Shown piece by piece: positions 46,501 to 58,282 of a stretch of 64,000 nucleotides of DNA. The DNA lies in NCBI GenBank assembly GCA_025345505.1, contig JANVCC010000073.1:9552887-9616886 (forward strand), in the 5' to 3' direction. Source of the DNA: Todiramphus chloris collaris. Its lineage: Eukaryota > Chordata > Aves > Coraciiformes > Alcedinidae. The position numbers were made by a program, and so were the translations under genes. Every line of letters begins with the position of its first letter. The stretch's first letter is position 1. The notes beneath the pieces were generated by a model, which did no database searches, had not been told where the DNA came from, and saw only the letters and a list, made by a program, of their open reading frames with translations.

Positions 46501-49500
46501 CTAATGTGGCTAACTAGAGTTGCTGTTTCTTGTTCTAATAAGCCTTATGTATGTATGTCACCAAAACCAAATATGAGTGTTTTCCCAAAGAGAAGAAGAG
46601 AGAAAATCCAGATTAAAGACTGAATTATCCTTCTCTGAGTACAGTTGCAAGAGCAGGGGAGTGTGGTTGAGGAATTGATCTGTAACTCCTTGGTTCTGTA
46701 TAAGCCACAATTGCAAAATAAAGGGAGGCACATGCAGAGAGCAGCCTGTGAAAGTGTTGTTGAATGAAAATTTGTCAGAGAGCCTCTTTAGTTGCTCATC
46801 AAAATGGAGGTTCTTCCCTTCTTGGGCAGCATTACCATAGTAAAATGATACGGATAATACCATAATGCTGAGCAAGTTTCTGTGATTTAGTCCCTTTTTG
46901 TTATCACAATTGCTTCCAAGTGGGGGTTGTCATTTGGACATCTGTAAATGTAATCAGAGACCCAAATAAAATAACTTGTTATACAATTAGAGGCCACAAA
47001 AGCACACTTGTAGTCATTTTTGACCTGCAAATTATAGCTGATAAAAGGGTAGGACTTTTTAGTGAGAGCTAAAAATCAAATGTGATCTGATCATTGGAAC
47101 AATCATTTCTACTTGCTTGTTTAAGCGAGTTGGAATTATCCTAAATCTGTCATTCTGAGGTAATTGTCCACAACCCTTTGCATGACAGGAACCTCACTAG
47201 GGTAAGTTTAAAACTGGAGTATCTAGTTAGAGGAAGGAGAAATGGACATACACTTAATCTGTATTTGCTCCCCTTTGATGTAAAACTGACTGTGTCTCTG
47301 AAATGACAGCAGAATTACTGAAACAATTGAACAGTATTTTCAAACCAGTAAAGTTCAAAAATATGTGCTGGGAATAGTGTCTACACTATACTCTCCTTCT
47401 TTAAAGGGCTTGATTTACAGGAGGTACAATATAGATTCAGATACAATGTTCAGATTCTGTGGATTGCATGATTGTGGGGTTTGTTTCTTTTTTCCCCTGA
47501 TATTTTTGTTGTTTAGCTTCGAGGTTTCTGAGCCACTCAGATTATTTTTCAAGGTTGTTTTTCTGGTGAACTTTAAATACAGATGTTGCTTCAAAAACAG
47601 GAGGGTGAAAGATCAGTCTTTCATGAGCCCCTGGTTACTAGTGGTGGGTCTTTCTAAGAAAAATAACAAATATCACAATGTCTGTTAAGAAGCTTTACAT
47701 AGCACAAACTTGTATAGTGCAATGTGACCCTGAGTTGAGAGTCTAACCTAACAATCAGTAAGTGCCGACCTCTACCTGACGCAGAAGGGTGTCTTACAGG
47801 GACACCAGCACCTAGAAACAGTGCAGTTTAGTGCTGGCTATGCTAATTAGGACCTCACTGCTGTATTTATCCTGCAGCAAGTTTCAGGGCTTGCTTGTCT
47901 GTATCTGGCTCAGGCATCTCTGCACCAGTCTGCACTGCACTGTAGAAGTATGAAAACAACTGCAGATTCTAAGTTAAAAGTGGAGATAAAGCAAATATCC
48001 TTTCCTGGAGTGGCACACATGCTTACAGGTTTTGGTTGTCACTTCACTAGGTACACAGGTCAGTTTGGTACAGTTTTTCTTCCCACTTCTGTTTTCAGTC
48101 CTTCTGTGTCTGTGAAGCAATTTTATGCTCTCTCTGGATTTACCTTTTGAAAACTGGAGCCTCTGAGTTACATCACTAAGCAACAAAATTTTCCTTGGTA
48201 CATTTTATTAAAAATGCTAATAATATTCCAGGTTTCATGCATCTGATTTTCTAGAAATGCCTTGAAAGAGCAGATGTGTTACCTTGTTGTTGACTGCATC
48301 TGGTTTGATTCAATTAGTCTGATGATAAAATTATGTTAATGAGATGGGTTTGCACAGACAGAAAAGCCCGTGGGTGATGACGCAGGGTTTTAAATAGTTT
48401 GGACTCTTCATTTGTCTTGGGTCTCAGAGAACCCTTTTTTTCTTCCTGTAAAAATTATTTGAGAATTGTCCATGTATTTTGCAAAAATATGAAATTATTT
48501 TTGAAGCTATAGAAGGAATAGTGTAGTGTAAATCTATAGTTCATAATTAAAGAACTACATAGAGATTGTAAATCATTTCTGTAAAATCCAAATCATTTTC
48601 TGTATGTTATTGTTACCTTTTTTCCCTTAAAGTGCACTTCAGTGACACATCCTGCCCCTTTCTTCTTGCTGTAAACACAGTCTTTCAGAAAGAAATGCCT
48701 ATATTTTCCCTCCAGATCTGTCAGTAAAGGACTGAAATTCCATTTCCTGCTACAAATTCACTTAATCTTCACAGTCTCTAGTATCTTTAACTCTTTTCCT
48801 CTTGGCCGATCTCTGATATTTATTTAATTAATTATTTATTTGAGGAGTGGATTTTCCCTGCTTTTTACAGCTGTGGTTGTAACATAATGTTTCCTTTCAT
48901 CTGTACATTTCAAGGTCATCCTCTGCTCGTTTCTGAGTTCCGGTGAAAGCTGTGCAATGTGACCAAGTTTTACTTGTCCATGTAAATGCCAACTCTGCCA
49001 ACAGAGGATAAACCAGCACGGATTTTACAACTCAGCAATCATCTCCCTTTTGAATGTGACATTCATGTTGAGAAGGTGAATCTGTGTAAGCAGCAAAGGT
49101 GGCCTGTGAGGACTGGTACGGGGGCAAAAGAAGACAACAGTGTGGCACTTCTGCAGAAACTAAATTCAGTTGGTGTTAGAATAATAATGAGGAACTATAA
49201 ACAGAGAGAAGTCACCATCTCAGTCCTGCCAAAGTAGGCTGGATTGGTACTTCTTGAGCATAGTTTATGTGCACCACTGCTGATAAACCATGTGTTACAG
49301 AATAGGAGAGGATTACGCTGAGAAAAAGGCATACAGCTGAACAGAGAGAAGTGTCTGCATTTTGCTTAACTTCCCTGCCTTGGTTCCTCCAGAAACACAG
49401 AAGAACTAACTTACGCTAATTAAAAGCTGTTTGTGGAAAACTCTTGGAAAAGGTTAGCATTTGTTTTGTACAGCTCTAGTCAGAATCATATGTTATGGTT

Positions 49501-52202
49501 AAAGAGGTACGAAGAGGCCTTTAATGTGGTAGAGTTGTGGTGTTGTCTTTTGTCCTTGTCACCCTTGACACAGAAGGGAAAACTTTGTTGTAAAATTCCC
49601 TTTATATGAAAAGAAAATTAACACAATTATTGGAAATAAGATTAGGTAAAATGTTTTTCTGTGTTATATCTTATTGCATTACTAATAGTTGCCAGGAAAA
49701 CCAACATAGCCAGCTTTCTAGCAGAAGAGTTTGTAGTTATGATTATAAAGAAGGTCAATTAAAACTCTACCTGCAGATAATGAAAGAGATAGCGGGGATC
49801 TGCTGTTGATTCTTCTCCATGTCCCAGTGTCCTTCTACATGCTCAATTGAAAACCTTAGAAAATGTTTATCCCTGACAGTATTATACGTGGATTTTTACA
49901 TTAAAACCTCAGTTTCTTCTGGTTTACCTCAAGAAGAATTGTTGTACGCCAAGTGTGGTTTGCCTCTCCAGATTGTCACATTGCTCTGGAGTCTTCTGTT
50001 TCAACCCAGGATGTGTCAGTCTGCTGCTTTTCCCCAGTGCTTTCCCTTGGGAAACTGGATACTGTTCAGTAGCTTTACTAACTTTATAATATGATACCAA
50101 AGTAAATTGTAGCTCTTTGTACATGAGGTGTAACCACTTTCCAAGAGGTTAAGTTTGGCTGTTTGCCTTTCATCTACAAGGGTGCTGTTTCTTATGTTTT
50201 ACAAAGAGTCCACCCCATGAGGCACAGCTATGAACCTTTACACATCCATCATCAGGCTTTCGGGAAAAAGTGCTGAAGTTTGTACATAAATCTTTTTAAG
50301 GAACAGATGCTATGAACTTTCTCTCACTTTGAATTTATGGGACTGACATTTATTACCTTACTGATTTCAGCTAAAGCCTACAAGGGAAATTGATTTAGGA
50401 TGAAAAAAATATACTAATAGCTTGATTAGAATCATTTTCAGTTTCAAAGGACCCTCATGTTGTTCTGCATTAAATAATGATCATAAAATCAATTTGTGTA
50501 TCTCTGATTCCCTTTTTGCCTTTTCTGAAGATGATGTCCTTTGCAAAGGACACATTATTTTTGGTGTTTTATTGCTCTGAGTAGCACTTCCATTCCTTCT
50601 TTGTTTGGAATTTTTTAGTCCCAAGCCCAAATATATTCAGGCTGTTAAGACAATCCAAGTCAATTAGCAACTATGAATGCTTCTTCCAGAAAGTGCCACA
50701 GACCATACAAAAATTATTTTAGTCTTTAAGCAAGCTGTTTCTGTCTGTCACAAATCCCACATATTTTACCCTTTACAACTTACTCATGGATTTGACTTTT
50801 GCCCTTTTAGTGCTGTAGAGAACAAATCTGATGCTCAGAGAAGTAGCAGTTGCAAACATATCTGTGAGTGCTCATGCTGTTCAGATGTGGCTCAAGCGTG
50901 TGCACATGTGTCTAGCTATGTCACTTCTACTTCTCTCAGGTAGTGTTGACAGCACATCCTGGCATTTGGGAAGCTGTGTTACCCATGCTGAATTCCATGC
51001 CCTACAGCCTCTGAGACAGCTTGGTTGAAAGGTCCTCTGTCTAGAAAAAAGATGATGTGTATGTGCAGCATTTAGACTTCTCAGCATAGGGAGGTTAAAG
51101 GAATTGCGTGCAGTCATCAGTGGGTATTATTAGTAAGAATAAGATGGTTTAATTTGAAATTTGTGCATTTATTAGGACAAGAAAAAGATGGGGTTGAAAC
51201 TATTTCTGTTGATGCCACTCATCAGTGTTGTATCTCAGCATTTCCCACTTGGGAAATACCTTCAAAAGGGAGGTAAGTGTTGTTACCTACTTATTACAGA
51301 ATGGTGAAAAACAGTTAGAGAAGATTTTGGTGTGACCAAGATAGGGATGAGCTACATTTCTCTGGTTCCTCAGTGTGAGTATTTGACATTTGACCAGAAG
51401 TGAAACAGTGGAAACTATTTCAGAGGAGAACAGTGTCTGCAGAGGAAAAACTTCTCACAAAGATCTGAAAGCAAACCATTGTCACATAAAGTTCAAATGC
51501 AGACCTTGTGGAGCATAATACTCCTTTGTCTGGATTTTTGATACTTGAATTTTCACATGCATTTGATTTGTGAAGGTAGGATACAGAGTGAAAGTTACTG
51601 ATTGTGATTAGGTGATATTTAACTCCCAATATTGTTCTCATCAATCAGTTTTCAGCATCAGATATTCACATTTGTAGTAATTTCCTTTGGTATTGTTATG
51701 CAGTGATTCTTTGATTAAAAGTGCCTCATGAGTAAGGCATTATGTTAGGGAAGCACAGTTTAAAGACTAATATTCTTTTCTCTCTAGTTTGATTTTTTTT
51801 TTTTTTAATGTCTCACAGTTTTCTTTGTAAATAGTTACTACTTGGTAAAAAATACTCTGATACTGATAGAGATATATATATACTGAGATATATATTCATT
51901 AATTTATCATTAAATTCAGTTTAAAGATCCTAGAATAATCCTTATGGGAAACACAGTATTATTATACAAAAAATATACTTTGACCTAGTTTTAGACCTCA
52001 TCCTTTCAACAGAACTGTTAAAACCAAGCATGTCTACCAAGCACTTCTAAAAGTCATATTATCTGATGAAAAACCAAGACCAAAGTGTTCCACCTAACAT
52101 TTTTTCCTCACTGTTTGAAAGGCAAAACCATAGGGGGATAACTTAATTGAAAAAGGAGGATATTTTCAAATTGAAAAGACATTTTGGATTAAAAAATCAA
52201 TA
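46501..52202. other. Unique DNA, no gene seen
   Basis: Open frames such as 47365-47688, 48986-49237 and 49819-50094 have no recognisable domains. An AT-repeat cluster lies at 51868-51895. No mobile element was recognised. Confidence 0.5.
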
Positions 52203-53620
52203 TCATAGAATCAGAGAATGCTAGGTGTTGGAAGGGACCTCTGGAGATCATTGAGTCCAACATCCCTGCCAGAGTAAGATCACCCAGGCCAGGCCACACA
52301 GGAACATATGCAGGTGGGTCTTGAAAGTCTCTAGAGAAGGAGACTCCACAGCCTCTCTGGGCAGCCTGTTCCAGGGCTCTGTCACTCTCAGAGTGAAGAA
52401 GTTTTTCCTCATGTTGAGGTGGAACTTCCTGTGTTTCACCTTGCTACCCTTACCTATTTTCCTATCACAGGGCACAACTGAAAAGAGACTGGTCCCTTCT
52501 ACTTGACACCCACCTCTCAGGTATTTGTAAATATGAATAAGATCCCCTCTCGGTCTTATCTTCTCCAGGCTAAACAGCCCCAGAGCTTTCAGCCTTTCCT
52601 CATAAGAGAGATGTTCCAGTCCCTTCATCATCTTCGTAATCTTTATTGGACTCTCTCCAGTATTTCCCTGTCCCTCTTGAACTGGGAAGACCAGAACTGA
52701 ACACAACACACAGAATAGAGGGGGAGGAGAGCCTCCCTCAACCTGCCAGCCACACTCTTCTTAATGGACCCCAGGAGACCATTGGCCTTCCTGGTCACAA
52801 GGGCACATTGCTGTCCCATGGATAACTTATTGTCCACCAGTACACCAAGGTTCCTGCCCACAGGTCTGCTTTCCAGCAGGTTACCCCTAACCTGTACCAG
52901 TACATGATGATGTTCCTCCCCGGGTGTAGGACTCTACACTTATCCTTGTTGAACTTCAGGAGGTTTGCCTTTGCCCAGATCTCGCTGGATGGCAGCACAG
53001 CCTTCTGGTGTATCAGCCACTCCTCCCTGTTTAGTATCATCAGCAAACTTACTGAGGGTACACTCCATCCCTTCATCCAGGTCATTGATGATGATGTTGA
53101 ATGAGACCGGACCCAGAACAGACCCCTGATAAACACCACTACTTACAGGTTGCCAGCTGGACTCTGCGCTACTAATGGACTGATGGACTGATGCCAGCTG
53201 GACTACTGCAGTACCCTCTGAGCTTTATTGTTCATCCAGTTCTCAACCCATCTCACTGTCCACTCTTCTAACCCACACTGCCTGAGCTTACACACAAGGA
53301 TGTTATGGGACTGAGTGTCAAAAGCCTTGCTGAAGTCACTGCTCTCCTTGCATGTACCCATTCAGTCACACCACTATAGAAGGCTATCAGATTAGGCAGA
53401 CATTTAGTAAATTCATGCTGGCTACTCTTGATAACCTCCTTTTCTTCCATGTGCTGAGATATTATCTCTAGAATGACTTGCTACATTATCTTTCCAGGAA
53501 TGGAGGTAAGGTTGGCTGGTCCATAATTACCAGGGTCTTCCTTCTTGCCCTTTTTGAAGACTGGAGTGACACTGACTTTCCTCCAGTCCTCAGGCACCTC
53601 TCCTGCTTATATATTTCATA
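52203..53620 (-). mobile_element. CR1 LINE, longest copy, reverse orientation
   Basis: The copy begins at its 3' end with TCATAGAATCAGAGAATGC (plus strand). It extends about 1.4 kb, deeper into the reverse-transcriptase region than the other copies. Minus-strand frames 52248-52709, 52643-52861 and 52795-53139 overlap and together cover ORF2 blocks such as [37 protein letters not shown] and FTLRVTEPWNRLPREAVESP. Beyond 53139 the match continues at DNA level (GGCTGGTCCATAATTACCAG and CCTCCAGTCCTCAGGCACCT). It has at least two frameshifts and an extra short duplication near 53160-53200 (repeated CCAGCTGGACT). The 5' limit is approximate. Confidence 0.95.
52248..53139 (-). pseudogene. CR1 ORF2 remnant split over three frames
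   Basis: This is the C-terminal third of CR1 ORF2 in three overlapping minus-strand frames, so at least two frameshifts separate the readable pieces. Blocks match the C-terminal region seen in the copies at 55280 and 33385. The VRPHLEYC block is damaged here (the frame reads LYSVCCVQFW). It cannot encode an active reverse transcriptase. Confidence 0.88.
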
Positions 53621-55279
53621 AGAGAATCTCAGTGCACTTCAACTCTTTCAAAACAGAGAGTGATTCTTCCAGTCTTTGTCAAAACTGAGAAGTATTTTAT
53701 GATAAATCTTGATATATTCAAAATTCATTATAAAAAAAAAAAAAAATTAAAAAGTCCATCTATCAATTTTTGACAAAATTACCAGGTTGTTCTACCTTGG
53801 CTATGATGTAGAATTTTGTCAGGAGATGGAGTTGGCTTCTTGTGCTACTCTATGTCAGAATGCACTAAGACAAATTCTGTCATCTGTCTTCTTGAGTACT
53901 AAATACAATATTTGATTTTTTTTTTCATTTTTTTTCTGGGAATGTGGCAGATCTGTGGTAATGTAATTCAAAATTCTTTGCCTAGTTGGCAAGGCTGCCT
54001 GATTTTGAAGGACTAACACACTATTTATAACCTAGCTGTGATAAGCAGTGTTCCCTTGGACACTAACAAAACAAAGTAAAAGAAATATAAAAATATAAAT
54101 GACAGTCCTCAAATTGGAAAATGATCAGGTGTTCCTTTAAATACACAGCTTTGATCCCAACCTTTTTATAGTTTTGCTCATACAAATTCAATGTTTCTCA
54201 TCCAGAAGGACCTCTGTCCAGCTGTTCCCACCTGGAGACACCAGGACTAATTACACATCAGGCTACTTGTGAACTAATAATGCATGATCCCCTCGATCAG
54301 GAGTCAGTAGTATCCACCTTTCTGCAGAATCTTTATTATGAGTGCCATATTGTCATGCAATATGTCACAAATACAATACGACATATCAGATTACTCGAGA
54401 TTCTTCTTGCCTGCAGTATTTTTGACAGATCTGTAATTATGAAGCATGTGAGAAAGGCTGAGGTTTAAACCCGGGGATTAGTGGATTTTACATGCCTGTC
54501 CAATACCCATTAACTTTTTTAGCTCCATATGTAATCAGCTGCTCAGACATACAGTAATCATCACCATACATCGAAGACATTGTCATGCTTTTCCCTGGAC
54601 ATGCCACATTGGCCAGTCTCACACCTCTTTGGCCCTTTGGTCTGACACTGCACAACAGTTCTGATTATAACACCAAGATTACTTTAATCTCATGTATAAT
54701 TCAACTTCACATCTTATTTAATTCTATCACCTGTCCTGTGACTTTTCATGACTGTCACATATGCCAGTCTTGATTCTTTTCAGAGGGTTCAGTTCCATCT
54801 ATTTTTCCATGTCTGGAAGGATCCTCAGTTGGCTAAATCTTTCTGTTAAGGGAAGCTCAGTGTACATGGTCAGAGGAGTCTTTGGGGAACTGATGAGGGA
54901 TATTTTGTAGGGACTATAGCCTGGACCTTGATTCTTACCAGTACAGAAAAGCTGCAGGATTTGATATGTATTTCATGATACTTTTAGTACTACTGGGGAT
55001 TGAGAAGAAGCAGAATTAAAATCACTTACATTCTAGAGTGGGTTGAATATTGTGGCTGGTTTTTGGTTTTTTTTCCTTAAATAAAAATGCGTAATTTGAG
55101 TACTTTGGGTACCAGGTTCATTCTGACTGGCAAACTCATAATAATGTATGTATCTCACTGTTCCTTAAAAGATCAATGATTAACTGGTATACTAGAAATG
55201 CTTGGAGGTTAAAGATGATGATGCTGGTTTTGTGGCATAATGGCAAAGGTGTTATTTTTCTCATGACATGTCACAATAC
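53621..55279. other. Unique DNA, no gene seen
   Basis: Only short A/T runs and short unrecognised frames occur here. Confidence 0.55.
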
Positions 55280-56293
55280 AGAATCACAGAATGTTAGGGG
55301 TTGGAAGGGACCTAGAAAGATCATCTAGTCCAACCCCCCTGCCAGAGCAGGATCACCTAGACCAAGTCACACAGTAATGTGTCCAGGTGGGTTTTGAACA
55401 CTTCCAGAGAAGGAGACTCCACAACCCCCCTGGGCAGCCCATTCCAGTGTCCATCACCCTCACTGTGAAAAAGTTTTTCCTTATGTTTACCCTAAACCTC
55501 TTGTGTTCCAACTTGCTCCCATTGCCTCTTGTCCTAACATTGGATGACATTGAGAAGAGTCTGGCTCCATCCTCCTTACACTCGCCCTTAACATATTTAT
55601 AGACATTAATGAGGTGCCTCCTCAGTCTCCTCTTCTCCAGGTTAAAGAGACCCAGCTCTTTCAGTCTCTCCTCATAAGGGTGATGCTCCACTCCCTTAAT
55701 AATCTTGGTGGCCCTGTGCTGGACTCTCTCCAGTAGCTCTGTGTCTTTCTTGAACTGGGGTGCCCAGCACTGGACACAGTATTCCAGGTGGGGCCTCACC
55801 AGCGCAGAGCAGAGGGGGAGGAGAACCTCCCTCGACCTGCTGACCACACTCTTCTTAATGCATCCCAGGATGCCATTGGCGTTCTTGGCCGAGAGGGCAC
55901 ATTGTTGGCTCATGGTCATCCTGCTGTCCACCAGGACACCCAGGTCTTTTTCCCCAGAGCTGCTTTCCAACAGATCAGCCCCCAGCCTATACCGATCCAC
56001 GGGGTTGTTCTTCCCCAGATGCAGCACTTTACACTTGCTTTTGTTAAATTACATTAAATTTCTCCCTGCCCAGCTCTCCAGCCTGTCCAGGTCACGCTGG
56101 ATGGCAGCACAGCCTTCTGGAGTGTCAGACACTCCTCCCAGTTTTGTATAATCAGCCAACTTGCTGAGGGTACACTCTATCCCTCCATTCAGGGCATTGA
56201 TGAATATATTGAACAGTACTGGACCCAGCACTGACCCTTGGGGGACACCACTAGCCACAGGCCTCCAACTAGACTCTGCTCCACTGACCACAA
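55280..56293 (-). mobile_element. CR1 LINE, best-preserved copy, reverse orientation
   Basis: This copy of about 1.01 kb is 5'-truncated inside the reverse-transcriptase domain. Its 3' end is AGAATCACAGAATG at 55280 (plus strand), with a 3' UTR containing CCCCCTGCCAGAGCAGGATCACC. It reads well over almost all of its length, including [28 protein letters not shown] and [13 protein letters not shown]. The limited damage marks it as the youngest CR1 insertion here. No clear target duplication was found, which is normal for CR1. Confidence 0.97.
55353..56291 (-). pseudogene. CR1 ORF2 C-terminal remnant: one stop, one frameshift, altered catalytic box
   Basis: One minus-strand frame runs from [21 protein letters not shown] to near the end of ORF2. 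It is interrupted by a single TAA at 56049-56051, directly after RNLM; seven codons later the same frame continues with [10 protein letters not shown]. Near 55450 a one-base loss shifts the frame after FFTVRVM, so the last 30 or so residues are out of frame and the usual HWNRLP and VESPSLE blocks appear only after correction. The catalytic reverse-transcriptase box reads LADYT where active elements have ADD, so an essential aspartate is Tyr. The product would be inactive. Confidence 0.92.
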
Positions 56294-57351
56294 GTCATGC
56301 TACCATAGGAGTCTTCCTTCTATACTAGAAAGCCAGGCTCTCTGTAAGGAGAACAGTATGCTTTTTCTCACGATGTCACTTGTTCTGCCACTAGCAGCTC
56401 CCAAAATGGAATACGGTCATAAGTGTCAGGTAGCATTATAATTATACAGCCTGCATCAGAGTTCTTGTTTTATCTCTTTGCAAGTATATAGCAATATTTT
56501 TCCTAAATCAATGTCCAGAAAAGGAAGAGTAATAAAATTTTCAGAACCTGATAAATCTTTAGCTTCTTCATTCATAGCCTTGCAATACTTGATTTATTTT
56601 GTCTTTTTTTAACCTATAGTAACTAGTCTTCACAATAGTCAGATTTTATCGTTAAAAGTATTCCCTTTGTCATTCCCGAGGTACACAGCTTTACACAAAT
56701 ATTTGGTTCCTGGAACTGTACCAGTATTGTTAGACAGAAAGATTACTTGAAGTTTCTTGTATGTAATGTATGCCAAATTGTTCTTCTCATAGAATACTTA
56801 CCAAACTATTTCTGCTATTCCCACAGCACCTCTGAGTCACTTCTTACTGAATTTCTTACTGCACTGAATATTCATGAAAACTTATGAAATATGACAGTAT
56901 TTCTTGTAGAGCTGGTTCTTCCGCTGTCTTACCCATGCAGTTTTACTTTCTTATGGCTTGTTTGTTGCAACTGTTACTTTTTCCCTCTTACTTATGGTTG
57001 AATGATTCAAAAGAAGAACCTAAGTCTGAAGAACCACGATCATTGACAATCTAGTCCTTTGCTAGAACAGATGACTAATATTTAATTTTTTCCCAAGTTT
57101 AGCAGACCTCAGCTTAAACTCTTTAGATGCCTTTGATACTCCTATTAGAATACTGTCTCTGAATGTTATTCTTACGACATAAGAATTTCCAAACTAATTT
57201 TGCCCGTGGCTTCTTCATACTTGGTTCTCATGGTACACTAGGATGGGGAATGGAATACCTGACCACTGACAAAGATGGAGTTACAACTTCCATTGTTACA
57301 ACTTTCATTTCAGTGTCCTGAGTCAGGTCCATTAGTTCACCCTACATTTGT
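56294..57351. other. Unique DNA, no gene seen
   Basis: No repeat family or motif was recognised between the CR1 and the ERVK-type LTR. Confidence 0.55.
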
Positions 57352-57410
57352 TGTAGCGTGCAGGGACGGACTCCAACAGCACAGCCAATATGGTTGTAAT
57401 CAGAAGTCAC

Positions 57411-57416
57411 TTTATT
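57411..57416 (-). terminator. Polyadenylation signal AATAAA of the ERVK-type LTR
   Basis: AATAAA in CACTTAATAAAGTGAC on the minus strand, just after the TATA box. The motif sits in a short inverted repeat CACTT/AAGTG. Confidence 0.75.
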
Positions 57417-57431
57417 AAGTGCAACAGGCTA

Positions 57432-57439
57432 TATTTATA
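57432..57439 (-). promoter_or_regulatory. TATA box TATAAATA of the ERVK-type LTR
   Basis: TATAAATA in TGTGTATAAATATAGCC on the minus strand, at the U3/R junction. Confidence 0.8.
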
Positions 57440-57740
57440 CACAAGACAATACTGATCATGCACCCAGGTCACTTCTAATTGGCCCCACACTCAAACCCAG
57501 AGTCTGTCCACGTGCACTTCAAACACTTTTAATTGGCTGTCGATTCTCTTGGGTTTCTTCCTTCAGCACCCTTTTTTTCTCCTCTTATCCTCCTGTTTTG
57601 CCAGGTGCTTCTGCTTTTCTCATCCTTAGTCTTATCTCCTCAAGGTCAGGGCAGTGTTGGCTGTTTTTTGGCCTGGCAGGCCTTAGCATAACTACTTCTA
57701 GCTAACAACTATTTCTGTCCTAATCTTATCAATCCCTACA

Positions 57741-58249
57741 ATTTGTCTTCTGCAATGTTGAGTTTGATGATGATCATATAGAATGCCATGTCCTGTGGGT
57801 ATTGTGAACTTGATACAGCACTTTAATAGAGGTTGTGCTGTGTAAAAATAGTGGTTTTTTCCTCTTGTATGAGTAAGTAATGTGTAGCATTTGTGGAAGT
57901 CACATATAAAATGTATTTTCTGGTGTTGCATAGCTCAGTTTTTTAGATAGGATGCTGATATTTGTTAGTAGGTCTTGCATTCTGGGTTGCATTAACAATT
58001 GCAGGAGAAGAATCAAATTGAAGATTACTTTCAGTTATACTCCAGTTTGATCCAAGGTGTTTAGAAAATTAGTTCAGTCACTGTTAGCTGCTTGTTTGTC
58101 TCATATAATTTGTATGTGCTTATTCACATAAACACTAAACAAATGAGTGATGAAAAAGGTGTGCCTGATTCAAGACTCCAGATTTATTATACATTTTATT
58201 CAGAAGTCTCTAAACCAAGTTGTCGGGTTTTTTCTTTTCATTAGTTTGA

Positions 58250-58282
<33 letters not shown>

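Larger units (their letters stand above)
57352..57740 (-). mobile_element. Solo LTR of an ERVK-type endogenous retrovirus, perfect 6-bp target duplication
   Basis: The element is 389 bp, with minus-strand termini TGTAGGGATTG and ...GCACGCTACA. ATTTGT lies on both sides (57346-57351 and 57741-57746). The promoter TATAAATA (57432-57439, minus) and the AATAAA signal (57411-57416, minus) are only about 16 bp apart, giving the very short R region seen in alpha/betaretrovirus-like LTRs. The 6-bp target duplication agrees with that class. No internal genes remain, so it is a solo LTR. It is unrelated in sequence to the TGTCCTGG-type LTRs here. Intact ends and an exact duplication suggest a fairly young insertion. 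Confidence 0.93.

Noticed and set aside
48986..49237. 83-codon open frame of protein-like composition
   Set aside because: No acceptor or donor at suitable places and no recognised family.
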